A stretch of 5,172 bases of DNA, taken from Treponema sp. GTDB taxonomy: Bacteria; Spirochaetota; Spirochaetia; Treponematales; Breznakiellaceae. Location: contig JAIRUO010000102.1 of assembly GCA_031254385.1 (NCBI GenBank), forward strand, positions 1-5,172, read 5' to 3'. A program made the position numbers and the translations under genes. Shown here one piece after another: positions 1 through 5,172 of the stretch. The notes beneath the pieces are model-generated. The model was given only the letters and a program-made list of their open reading frames with translations. It made no database searches and was not told the DNA's origin. The first letter of the stretch is position 1; every line of letters begins with the position of its first letter.

Positions 1-1338
1 TCCAACCAGCTTATACGCGCAACTCAGGGGAACCTTCAGCCGGGCAGTTCCTTTAAGCCGCTTTATTATTCGGCGGCAATGGATTCCAGGCTGCTGACCC
101 CTTCTTCTGTGATAACGGATATCCCCATAGTCTTTTATAATGAAGACGGCACTCCGTATCTGCCCCTCAATTTTAGGGGCGAATGGAAAGGTTCTGTGCT
201 GCTTTTTGACGCTCTGACCCAATCCATGAATGTGCCGTCCCTGATGGTTCTGGACACCATTGGCTTTGATGCTGCCATAAACAGGGCTGCTGCCCTTATG
301 GGTTACACTAATCCTGACGAAATCCAGCGCCGTTTCCCCAGGGTGTACCCTCTTGGCCTGGGGATCAATACCACTTCCCCTCTCAGAATGGCGCAGGCCT
401 ATGCCGTCTTTGCCAACCAGGGAAGACAGGTAACTCCCATTGCCATAAGATCCATAGAAGATCGCAACGGAAGAATAGTGATGCAGCCTGAACAGGACCT
501 AAGGCAGAATCAGCGCAGGATGGGAAATTCAATCCAGATAATAAGCCCGCAGAACGCTTATGTTATGAGCAGCATGCTCAAGAAAACCCTGGAAAACGGC
601 CCTAACGGCTGGGGCACTCTTTATAACCCTGCAGGATGGGGTTCCAAATTTACTTTCGTTGATGAAGCCGGAAACCGTTTCCGCATGCCTATGGCGGGTA
701 AAACAGGTACGCCACAGAACTGGTCCGATGCCTGGACCATTGGTTATTCGGCATACTACACTACGGCGGTTTGGTTTGGTTTTGACAAGCCGGGGAATTC
801 CCTGGGCGTTAATCTGACAGGTTCCACCCTGGCAGGCCCTGTTTGGGCGGATTATATGCGGGAGATCCATCAGGGGCTGCCTTACAGGGACTTTGTCCGG
901 CCTGCTACAGGCGTTATTGACATAACGGTCTGCGCCAAATCAGGGCTCTTAAAAACCAGCGCCTGCAACGAAGGGGAAGTTACTCTCACTTTCCTTGAAG
1001 GAACCCAGCCGATCAAGCCCTGCGCCCTTCACGGAAATACCGGAGATAAAGAAACCATTATTGCAACCACTTATGTGCCAGATACTATGATCATGAACGA
1101 CAGAAGTTTAATTAACTCATTACCGTTACCTACCCTGCCTGCCGAATTCCTTTACGGCAGTCCAACCAATACTGGCCGTTTAACAACCACAACTACTCCT
1201 ACGACAACCACGCCAAATACCGGAACAACATCTACAAGCGGCAATACGCAGCCACTACCACCGGAGGAAGATGAATTTGCCGATACGTCATCAATATATG
1301 GGCTAGATATTCCGGCATATAACCCACTATTGGATTAA
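1..1338 (+). CDS. Penicillin-binding protein, class A (PBP1A-like), transpeptidase domain; 5' partial
   Basis: Cross-links peptidoglycan stem peptides outside the inner membrane. The frame is open from base 1, so the gene starts upstream; 445 residues are present, and the ATG at 79 is internal because it lies downstream of the active site. The three transpeptidase motifs are all visible and correctly ordered: SxxK as SSFK at residues 16-19 (catalytic Ser at nt 46-48, within QPGSSFKP), SxN as SMN at 75-77 (nt 223-231), and KTGTP from residue 234 (KTG at nt 700-708). The segment GINTTSPLRMAQAYAVFANQG is also typical of class A enzymes. After the catalytic domain comes a region with three cysteines (310, 322, 343), a pattern seen in PBP1A C-termini (VCxxSGLL...C...GTxP...C). 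The protein ends in a Thr-rich linker and an acidic tail. The glycosyltransferase (GT51) domain expected of class A would lie upstream and cannot be confirmed here; a PBP1C-like protein is the alternative. The next gene begins 15 bases after the stop. Confidence 0.93.
   Translation, partial: SNQLIRATQGNLQPGSSFKPLYYSAAMDSRLLTPSSVITDIPIVFYNEDGTPYLPLNFRGEWKGSVLLFDALTQSMNVPSLMVLDTIGFDAAINRAAALMGYTNPDEIQRRFPRVYPLGLGINTTSPLRMAQAYAVFANQGRQVTPIAIRSIEDRNGRIVMQPEQDLRQNQRRMGNSIQIISPQNAYVMSSMLKKTLENGPNGWGTLYNPAGWGSKFTFVDEAGNRFRMPMAGKTGTPQNWSDAWTIGYSAYYTTAVWFGFDKPGNSLGVNLTGSTLAGPVWADYMREIHQGLPYRDFVRPATGVIDITVCAKSGLLKTSACNEGEVTLTFLEGTQPIKPCALHGNTGDKETIIATTYVPDTMIMNDRSLINSLPLPTLPAEFLYGSPTNTGRLTTTTTPTTTTPNTGTTSTSGNTQPLPPEEDEFADTSSIYGLDIPAYNPLLD
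1171..1248 (+). repeat. Thr-rich low-complexity tract in the PBP C-terminus
   Basis: About 26 codons dominated by Thr with Pro, Asn, Ser and Gly, encoded by an imperfect run of ACN codons. It lies after the folded C-terminal region and before a short acidic end. It looks like a flexible extracytoplasmic linker; such tails are common in PBPs and vary between close relatives. The codons are mixed (aca, acc, act, acg), so this is not a pure microsatellite and slippage should be limited. Confidence 0.7.
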
Positions 1339-1353
1339 ATGGATTGAAATGCC

Positions 1354-1746
1354 ATGCAAGTTCTTATAACGAATATTAAGGTAAAGAAAAGAATAAGGAA
1401 GGAATTGGGCGACATTTCTTCTTTGGCAGAAAGCCTTAAGAAGTATGGGCAGATAAACCCTATTGTGATTACCAAAAAAAATGTCCTGATTGCCGGAGAA
1501 CGGCGACTGGAAGCGGCCAAGTCATTGGGCTGGAAAACGATCAACGCGGTAGTTGCCGATGTTTCCGGCTCCCTAGAAAAGCTGGAATATGAGGCAGAAG
1601 AAAATTTTCAACGCCTGGCTTTTACCCCCGAAGAGACCGCTGATGCTGTCAAAAAAATCCAGCATCTACGAAACCCCGGCTTTTTCAAAAGAATCCTGAA
1701 CGCCATCATTGACTTTTTCAAACGGCTCTTTAGGATTGCCGACTAG
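1354..1746 (+). CDS. Small ParB/Srx-fold (ParB N-terminal domain) protein without HTH
   Basis: A 130-residue protein whose residues 1 to about 95 match the ParB N-terminal domain: RIRKELGDISSLAESLKKYG, then GQINPIVI (32-39), LIAGERRLEAA with GERR at 48-51 (the phosphate-binding box of the CTP-binding fold), and EENFQRLAFTPEE (82-94), which resembles the ENxQRxxLxPxEEA motif of true ParB. Canonical ParB continues into a helix-turn-helix and a dimerisation domain; here the protein stops soon after, ending in a basic aromatic segment (about 109-128, FFKRILNAIIDFFKRLFRI) that could form an amphipathic helix. By family, such folds bind CTP or act as nucleases or sulfiredoxins; function here is unknown and it is unlikely to be the chromosome-partition ParB. 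The ATG lies 15 bases after the PBP stop, in the same frame but behind a second stop (TGA 1345-1347). The ribosome site is weak (GGA at 1341-1343), so translation may depend on coupling to the PBP gene. Confidence 0.85.
   Translation: MQVLITNIKVKKRIRKELGDISSLAESLKKYGQINPIVITKKNVLIAGERRLEAAKSLGWKTINAVVADVSGSLEKLEYEAEENFQRLAFTPEETADAVKKIQHLRNPGFFKRILNAIIDFFKRLFRIAD
1709..1736 (+). promoter_or_regulatory. Weak candidate sigma-70 promoter for the 103-residue gene
   Basis: TTGACT (1709-1714), 16 bases, then TAGGAT (1731-1736), inside the 3' end of the ParB-like gene. The -35 matches consensus at 5 of 6 positions and the -10 at 4 of 6. It could give the gene at 1801 its own transcript with the G-free tract in its leader. 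Chance matches of this quality are common in coding sequence, so it is only a candidate. Confidence 0.25.
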
Positions 1747-1790
1747 TCTCTAACCCCTAAATCCTATATCCTAACCCCTATCCTAACAAA
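1747..1790 (+). repeat. G-free degenerate CCTAA/CCCCTA repeat tract
   Basis: Between the ParB-like gene and the next gene, 44 bases contain no G on the + strand. CTAACCCCTA occurs twice (1750-1759 and 1771-1780, 21 bases apart), and TCCTA three times (1762-1766, 1769-1773, 1781-1785). The minus strand therefore carries five G runs (GG, GGGG, GG, GG, GGGG) separated by 3 to 5 A/T bases. It resembles short degenerate intergenic repeats found scattered in some bacterial genomes; the copy number elsewhere cannot be seen here. It ends directly against the ribosome-binding site of the next gene. Confidence 0.65.
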
Positions 1791-1794
1791 GGAG
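1788..1794 (+). promoter_or_regulatory. Ribosome binding site for the 103-residue gene
   Basis: AAAGGAG, ending six bases before the ATG at 1801, is a strong Shine-Dalgarno match and fixes that start. It abuts a tract with no G, so it is the first purine-rich site a ribosome meets. Confidence 0.85.
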
Positions 1795-1800
1795 AAATAT

Positions 1801-2112
1801 ATGTCTGCCAAGAATAAGCCATCTGTTCTGTCCCGGGAAGATTTCGTTTTTACCATTGGGTATGACGGGCCGCAGGCAATAATTGACGGCCAGGCCAGGC
1901 GGCGTTACGGATCACTCTCCACGCAGGCACTAATGGAAAAAGGGCTATATCGGGCCGCGTATGCTTCTGCGGTTCATTCCGGGGATTCCAAAGAAATCCT
2001 CTTTGTAACCGAAGCCTATAACCGGCTTACCAATAGTTCCATAGAGCCCGCGGCCATGGAACGCCTTTTTGGGGTATTTCCAGTAGAAGTTAGCCGTTAT
2101 ATAGTTTTGTAA
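1801..2112 (+). CDS. Conserved-looking hypothetical protein, 103 residues
   Basis: I do not recognise this family. The start is well supported by AAAGGAG six bases upstream, and codon use resembles the flanking genes. No signal peptide, membrane segment, Cys/His metal site or nucleotide-binding loop is visible, so it is probably cytoplasmic. Residues 14-36 (DFVFTIGYDGPQAIIDG then QARRRY) look like a short beta-turn followed by a basic patch; residues 40-60 and about 83-90 look helical; the end is hydrophobic (VSRYIVL). The GLYRAAYASAVHSGD segment has a helical-repeat feel, but there is only one copy. It sits between the ParB-like gene and the likely yajC promoter, so it may be the last gene of the upstream unit. 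No function is proposed. Confidence 0.75.
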   Translation: MSAKNKPSVLSREDFVFTIGYDGPQAIIDGQARRRYGSLSTQALMEKGLYRAAYASAVHSGDSKEILFVTEAYNRLTNSSIEPAAMERLFGVFPVEVSRYIVL

Positions 2113-2115
2113 GCC

Positions 2116-2145
2116 TTGACCTGCTCGTCCTTTTTATGCTAGTCT
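2116..2145 (+). promoter_or_regulatory. Probable sigma-70 promoter of yajC-secD-secF
   Basis: TTGACC (2116-2121) and TAGTCT (2140-2145) are separated by 18 bases, and the -10 is preceded by TGC, giving an extended -10 (TGnTAnnnT). It lies in the 69-base gap after the hypothetical gene and would start transcription about 30 bases before the yajC ATG. The spacer is T-rich. This is the best promoter-like sequence in the window and suggests that the Sec genes form their own transcription unit, though read-through from upstream is not excluded: no terminator is visible before it. Confidence 0.5.
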
Positions 2146-2167
2146 ATCCCTACTTTATCATTCGTTT

Positions 2168-2174
2168 AAGGAAG
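2168..2174 (+). promoter_or_regulatory. Ribosome binding site of yajC
   Basis: AAGGAAG lies seven bases before the ATG at 2182, at normal Shine-Dalgarno spacing, and supports that start. Confidence 0.75.
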
Positions 2175-2181
2175 TTACTTT

Positions 2182-2571
2182 ATGAATTCATTTTTTCGTT
2201 CACTTCTAATGGCGCCTCCGGCAAGTGGCGATGAAGCGACCGCAGGGTCATCGATTATGGCTTTTCTGCCTCTTGTGGCCATTATTGGGATTTTTTACTT
2301 TCTGATTATCAGGCCGCAAAGCAAAAAACAGAAAGAGACGCAGAAAATGCTGGCGGCTCTCAAGAAGGGAGATAAAATAGTCACCATAGGCGGCATTCAT
2401 GGGGTTATTCAGACCATAAGGGAAAATTCCGTCATAGTCCGGGTTGATGAAAGCACCAAGCTGGAGTTTTCAAGGAGCGCCATTTCTTCAGTGGTCAGCG
2501 TGGGGAAGGAAGAGAAATCCGATGCCTCTGACGAAAAGACCGAAACCAAAGAAATATCCGCAGATAAATAG
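2182..2571 (+). CDS. yajC: Preprotein translocase subunit YajC
   Basis: Small inner-membrane protein that associates with SecDF and the SecYEG channel; its precise role is still unclear in the family. The 129 residues show the family plan: a short N-terminal segment, one membrane helix at about 25-43 (IMAFLPLVAIIGIFYFLII), the near-invariant RPQ at 44-46 followed by a basic stretch (SKKQKE), then a cytoplasmic domain with LKKGDKIVTIGGIHGVI (60-76). The usual family length is about 85-115 residues; the extra length is an N-terminal extension of some 20 residues and a charged Lys/Glu/Asp/Ser tail (about 108-129) that is probably disordered. Placement immediately before secD and secF is the conserved arrangement and confirms the call. 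Confidence 0.96.
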   Translation: MNSFFRSLLMAPPASGDEATAGSSIMAFLPLVAIIGIFYFLIIRPQSKKQKETQKMLAALKKGDKIVTIGGIHGVIQTIRENSVIVRVDESTKLEFSRSAISSVVSVGKEEKSDASDEKTETKEISADK

Positions 2572-2627
2572 AAAGAAGCTAAATCCAGGGTTGCTTTTTC
2601 ATATGAGTTTTGAAAGCAGCCTTTTTC

Positions 2628-2632
2628 GGGAG
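2628..2632 (+). promoter_or_regulatory. Ribosome binding site deciding the secD start
   Basis: GGGAG ends seven bases before the ATG at 2640. An in-frame TTG at 2610 would add ten residues, but it has no comparable site in front, and those residues would place polar sequence ahead of the membrane helix. The ATG at 2640 is therefore preferred. Confidence 0.7.
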
Positions 2633-2639
2633 CAGATTC

Positions 2640-4409
2640 ATGAGTAAACGTTATCGGTTGTTCATTATCTTGGTTATAATGATCCTTTGTTTTGTTTTTT
2701 TATTACCAACCCTACGCTGGTATTTTTGGACTCCCAAACTAGATCAAACCAGAGCATTGGCGTCCCGGCAGGATATCAAGAATTATTCTTCTCAAACAGC
2801 CCAGGCTGATCTTCAGCTTCTGATTGAAGCAGCCAGAAGCGGAGGGCCTCTGCCGGAAGAATTGTCTTTCCTCCTTCCCGTAGTTAGAAAGGCATATAAA
2901 GACGCAAAAAAACCAGCGCCGGATATTTGGGATGCACGTGCTGTTTTGAATGCTTTTTTATCTCGCCAGGAGGCCCAGGAAGCCATTGAAAGCAATTACA
3001 GGGATTCGATCTTTGCCTTAAAAGATCTGCAGAAAAATGCGGTTCAGCTTGGGCTGGATCTTTCCGGAGGCTTGAGCATTGTGCTGCAGGCCAATATGGA
3101 TGCCCTAAGGGAAAGGCTAGGCCGTAACCTCACCGATGCTGATCAGGAAGATGCGGTGAACCGGGCTCTTGAAGTGCTTAACAACCGTATAGACCGTTTC
3201 GGCCTAACCGAGCCAGTAATACGGCGGCAGGGAGCGGATCAGATCTATGTGGAAATTCCAGGCACAGCGGATCCCGAACGGATCAATGACATTATAATGG
3301 GAAAGGGAAGCCTGGCGTTTCATATAGTTGATCAAGAAGCAACTAACACATTTAACGAATATTATTATTCTCATCCCACCACTACCTTTGACTCTTATGG
3401 CAATTTGCTTGATCCTTCCATAGTACCGGCTGATGTAGTTATCCGGGGCGTTTATATAAAAGACCGTTACGGTCTTGACGAGCAGAGAAGGAATGCTCAG
3501 AATCTTCCTGATTATGTGGCAATAAAAAGGGAAGTCGGCCTTGACGGGAACCATATTCAAGGCGCGCAAGTCAACAGAAACTCCATGGACGGTAAGCCTG
3601 AAGTAACTTTTGAGTTGGACTCCGAAGGGGGCGAAATTTTTTACCGCCTTACTTCAGCTAATATTGAAAAGCCTATGGCTATAATTCTTGATGATAAAGT
3701 TAAATCAATGGCAACTATCACCACCGGTATTCATGATGCGGTACGGCTTACGGGATTCGGCGCGGAAGAAGCAGAGAACATTGCCCTTGTTCTGCGGACG
3801 GCGGCATTGCCTGTTGAACTGGAAGTGGTCAACCAGCAGTCAATTGGTGCAACCATGGGGGCCGACACTATTACGCAGGGGCTCTATGCCCTGCTGGGCG
3901 GCATACTCCTGGTTCTGGTCTTTATGGTGGTTTATTACAAAACAGCAGGAATAAACGCGATAATAGCCCAGATTTTGAATTTCTACATTATGTTTTCCGT
4001 TCTTTCGGCGTTTAATTTTACCCTGACCCTGCCGAGTATAGCCGGGTTCATACTTACCATAGGAATGGCGATAGACGCTAACGTGATTATCTTTGAGCGC
4101 ATTAAAGAGGAATTGAGGACAGGCAAGAGCCGCAAGGCCGCAGTAGAAGCGGGGTTTGAAAAGGCATTCTGGGCCATTATGGACTCCAACATTACCACCT
4201 TTATCGCGGCGCTGTTTCTTTCTCAGCTTGGCTCTGGCCCAATCAGGGGCTTTGCGGTAACTCTTTCCATCGGCGTGTTCTCTTCTGTCTTTACAGCCCT
4301 CTTTGTTTCGAGGCTTATTTTTGATTTTGGCACTGACGTTATGCGAAGCAAAAACGTATCAACAAGCTGGCGCAAGATACAGAATGAAACCGCAAAGGGG
4401 ATAAGCTGA
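2640..4409 (+). CDS. secD: Protein translocase subunit SecD
   Basis: Membrane subunit of SecDF, which uses the proton gradient to help complete protein export through SecYEG. The 589 residues have the SecD layout: membrane helix 1 at about 5-24; an extracytoplasmic region with GLDLSGG at 138-144, the NNRIDRFGLTEPVIRRQG stretch at about 181-198, and the KPEVTFELDSEGG segment near 319-331; then five further helices from about 413 to 560. The signature GMAIDANVIIFER (475-487) carries the membrane aspartate D479, equivalent to the proton-relay Asp of the family. Length is close to other stand-alone SecD proteins. The stretch between helix 1 and GLDLSGG (about 35-135) looks mostly alpha-helical and charged, unlike the start of the E. 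coli protein as I recall it. The start at 2640 is chosen for its GGGAG site. The stop overlaps the secF start, so the two are probably translationally coupled and made in similar amounts. Confidence 0.97.
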   Translation: MSKRYRLFIILVIMILCFVFLLPTLRWYFWTPKLDQTRALASRQDIKNYSSQTAQADLQLLIEAARSGGPLPEELSFLLPVVRKAYKDAKKPAPDIWDARAVLNAFLSRQEAQEAIESNYRDSIFALKDLQKNAVQLGLDLSGGLSIVLQANMDALRERLGRNLTDADQEDAVNRALEVLNNRIDRFGLTEPVIRRQGADQIYVEIPGTADPERINDIIMGKGSLAFHIVDQEATNTFNEYYYSHPTTTFDSYGNLLDPSIVPADVVIRGVYIKDRYGLDEQRRNAQNLPDYVAIKREVGLDGNHIQGAQVNRNSMDGKPEVTFELDSEGGEIFYRLTSANIEKPMAIILDDKVKSMATITTGIHDAVRLTGFGAEEAENIALVLRTAALPVELEVVNQQSIGATMGADTITQGLYALLGGILLVLVFMVVYYKTAGINAIIAQILNFYIMFSVLSAFNFTLTLPSIAGFILTIGMAIDANVIIFERIKEELRTGKSRKAAVEAGFEKAFWAIMDSNITTFIAALFLSQLGSGPIRGFAVTLSIGVFSSVFTALFVSRLIFDFGTDVMRSKNVSTSWRKIQNETAKGIS

Positions 4410-4411
4410 TG
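4407..4411 (+). promoter_or_regulatory. secD-secF stop/start overlap (TGATG)
   Basis: The secD TGA and secF ATG share one base. AAAGGGG at 4395-4400 and neighbouring bases, six to eight bases upstream, serves as the Shine-Dalgarno site within the secD end. This is a typical arrangement for translational coupling of two subunits that work as a pair. Confidence 0.8.
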
Positions 4412-5172
4412 AAGCAGATAATTCGTTTTTCCAAATTCTTTCTTCCCGCCGCTATCATTTCCATAACCCTTGCCGTACTTGGCATTAGCGGTTATTTTAT
4501 ACACAATGGCTTTAACCTTGGCGTGGATTTCCAGGCCGGGCTTATCCAGGAAATCCAGTTTGCGCCAACGGCTCTAAGAATGACGTATAACGGAAGGGGC
4601 ATCGCATCGGTTTCTGTAGACCGAACAAATCTTACCATTGTTATTTCCGGCGTGGGTATCGATGAAATTCAGCATGATTTTCCGTACAGCAGTTACGGAA
4701 CAATTGGAGAACTGGTACGGGGACTTTCTTCCATTGAAGGCTTGCAGGCAGAGGCCCGCGCTTCAAATAATACCAGGTCTTCCTCGCTGCTTCAAAGCGC
4801 CCAGAATAGTCCTCAGCTTGGGTCTATTCCTTATGTGCTTCATCATATTCTGCCTAACGCAGAATCAATCCAGATTGATCGGGTACGAACCAGCCTTTCT
4901 CCCCTGGGGACAGTGTCAGTACAGGTTCTTGGGGAACCTTCTGAACGGCGTTTTATGATCCGCATGGAAGACAGTGAGATAACCAGCATAAGCGGCGCTC
5001 CCTCCGAAATGATTATCAGCGCACTGGAAAGCACTTTTGGGCAGGGGGAAGTGGCTGTTACGCGATCAGATTACGTGGGTTCCCGTTTTTCCAAGAATCT
5101 TACCGATCAGATAGGGGTTCTTGTTAGCCTTACCCTGCTCCTGGTTCTTGTTTATATGAGCTTCCGGTTTAA
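4409..5172 (+). CDS. secF: Protein translocase subunit SecF; 3' partial
   Basis: Partner of SecD in the export motor. Reading from the ATG at 4409, the frame stays open to the window end, giving 254 residues plus two bases; the gene continues beyond. Membrane helix 1 is at about 11-31, after the short basic N-terminus MKQIIRFSK. It is followed by NLGVDFQAGLIQEIQF (36-51), the position of the family's G(I/V)DFTGG motif. Residues about 52-230 are extracytoplasmic. YVGSRFSKNLTDQ (222-234) is the usual lead-in to helix 2 (about 235-250, ending YMSFRF, as in SecF). The remaining four helices and the membrane Asp/Arg motifs lie off the end. Two oddities: the motif reads DFQAG rather than DFTGG, and the loop between helices 1 and 2 is about twice the length of that in E. 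coli SecF. The identity is nevertheless clear from both flanks of the loop and from overlap with secD. Confidence 0.95.
   Translation, partial: MKQIIRFSKFFLPAAIISITLAVLGISGYFIHNGFNLGVDFQAGLIQEIQFAPTALRMTYNGRGIASVSVDRTNLTIVISGVGIDEIQHDFPYSSYGTIGELVRGLSSIEGLQAEARASNNTRSSSLLQSAQNSPQLGSIPYVLHHILPNAESIQIDRVRTSLSPLGTVSVQVLGEPSERRFMIRMEDSEITSISGAPSEMIISALESTFGQGEVAVTRSDYVGSRFSKNLTDQIGVLVSLTLLLVLVYMSFRF

Noticed and set aside
79..81. ATG at 79 as the start of the PBP gene
   Set aside because: The frame is open to base 1 and the catalytic SxxK motif lies upstream at nt 46-57, so this Met is internal.
529..870. Minus-strand open frame of 113 codons inside the PBP gene
   Set aside because: It lies wholly opposite a gene with intact transpeptidase motifs, has no ribosome site, and its translation has no recognisable domain.
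1296..1323. TATAAC at 1318-1323 as a promoter for the ParB-like gene
   Set aside because: There is no acceptable -35 at 15 to 19 bases upstream; the spacing to the PBP gene suggests co-transcription instead.
2113..2135. Terminator after the 103-residue gene
   Set aside because: The T run at 2131-2135 has no preceding GC-rich inverted repeat; it fits better as a promoter spacer.
2610..2642. TTG at 2610 as the secD start
   Set aside because: GGGAG sits at ideal spacing before the ATG at 2640; the extra ten residues do not match the usual short SecD N-terminus.
3204..3569. Minus-strand open frame of 121 codons inside secD
   Set aside because: It is fully contained opposite conserved SecD sequence; its composition looks like a reverse-complement shadow.
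4638..4958. Plus-strand open frame of 106 codons in another frame of the last 760 bases
   Set aside because: The frame starting at 4409 encodes clear SecF sequence through the whole stretch, so this is a shadow.

Overview
The window reads as spirochaete chromosome, most likely from a Treponema with mid-range G+C, such as the termite-gut treponemes. This rests on the style of the SecD, SecF and YajC proteins and the gene layout; no search was run. All supported genes are on the + strand and closely spaced, with no tRNA, rRNA, insertion sequence, CRISPR array or prophage signal.

Layout: (1) 1-1338 is the 3' part of a penicillin-binding protein, entering the window just before its catalytic serine and carrying all three transpeptidase motifs, a Cys-containing C-terminal region and a Thr-rich tail. 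(2) 1354-1746 is a 130-residue ParB/Srx-fold protein without a helix-turn-helix, ending in a basic, aromatic, helix-like segment. (3) 1747-1790 is a short intergenic stretch with no G on the + strand, built from degenerate CCTAA/CCCCTA units. (4) 1801-2112 is a small protein I do not recognise. (5) 2116-2145 holds a plausible promoter, followed by yajC (2182-2571), secD (2640-4409) and the 5' part of secF (4409-5172, running off the end). secD and secF overlap by one base (TGATG).

The right half is the accessory module of the Sec translocon: SecD and SecF form a membrane complex that uses the proton motive force to help pull exported proteins across the inner membrane, and YajC associates with it. 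The left half concerns peptidoglycan cross-linking plus two small proteins of unknown job. The least ordinary items are the HTH-less ParB-like protein next to the PBP, the G-free repeat tract, and the enlarged extracytoplasmic domain of SecF with an altered DFTGG-type motif. None amounts to a demonstrated new system.
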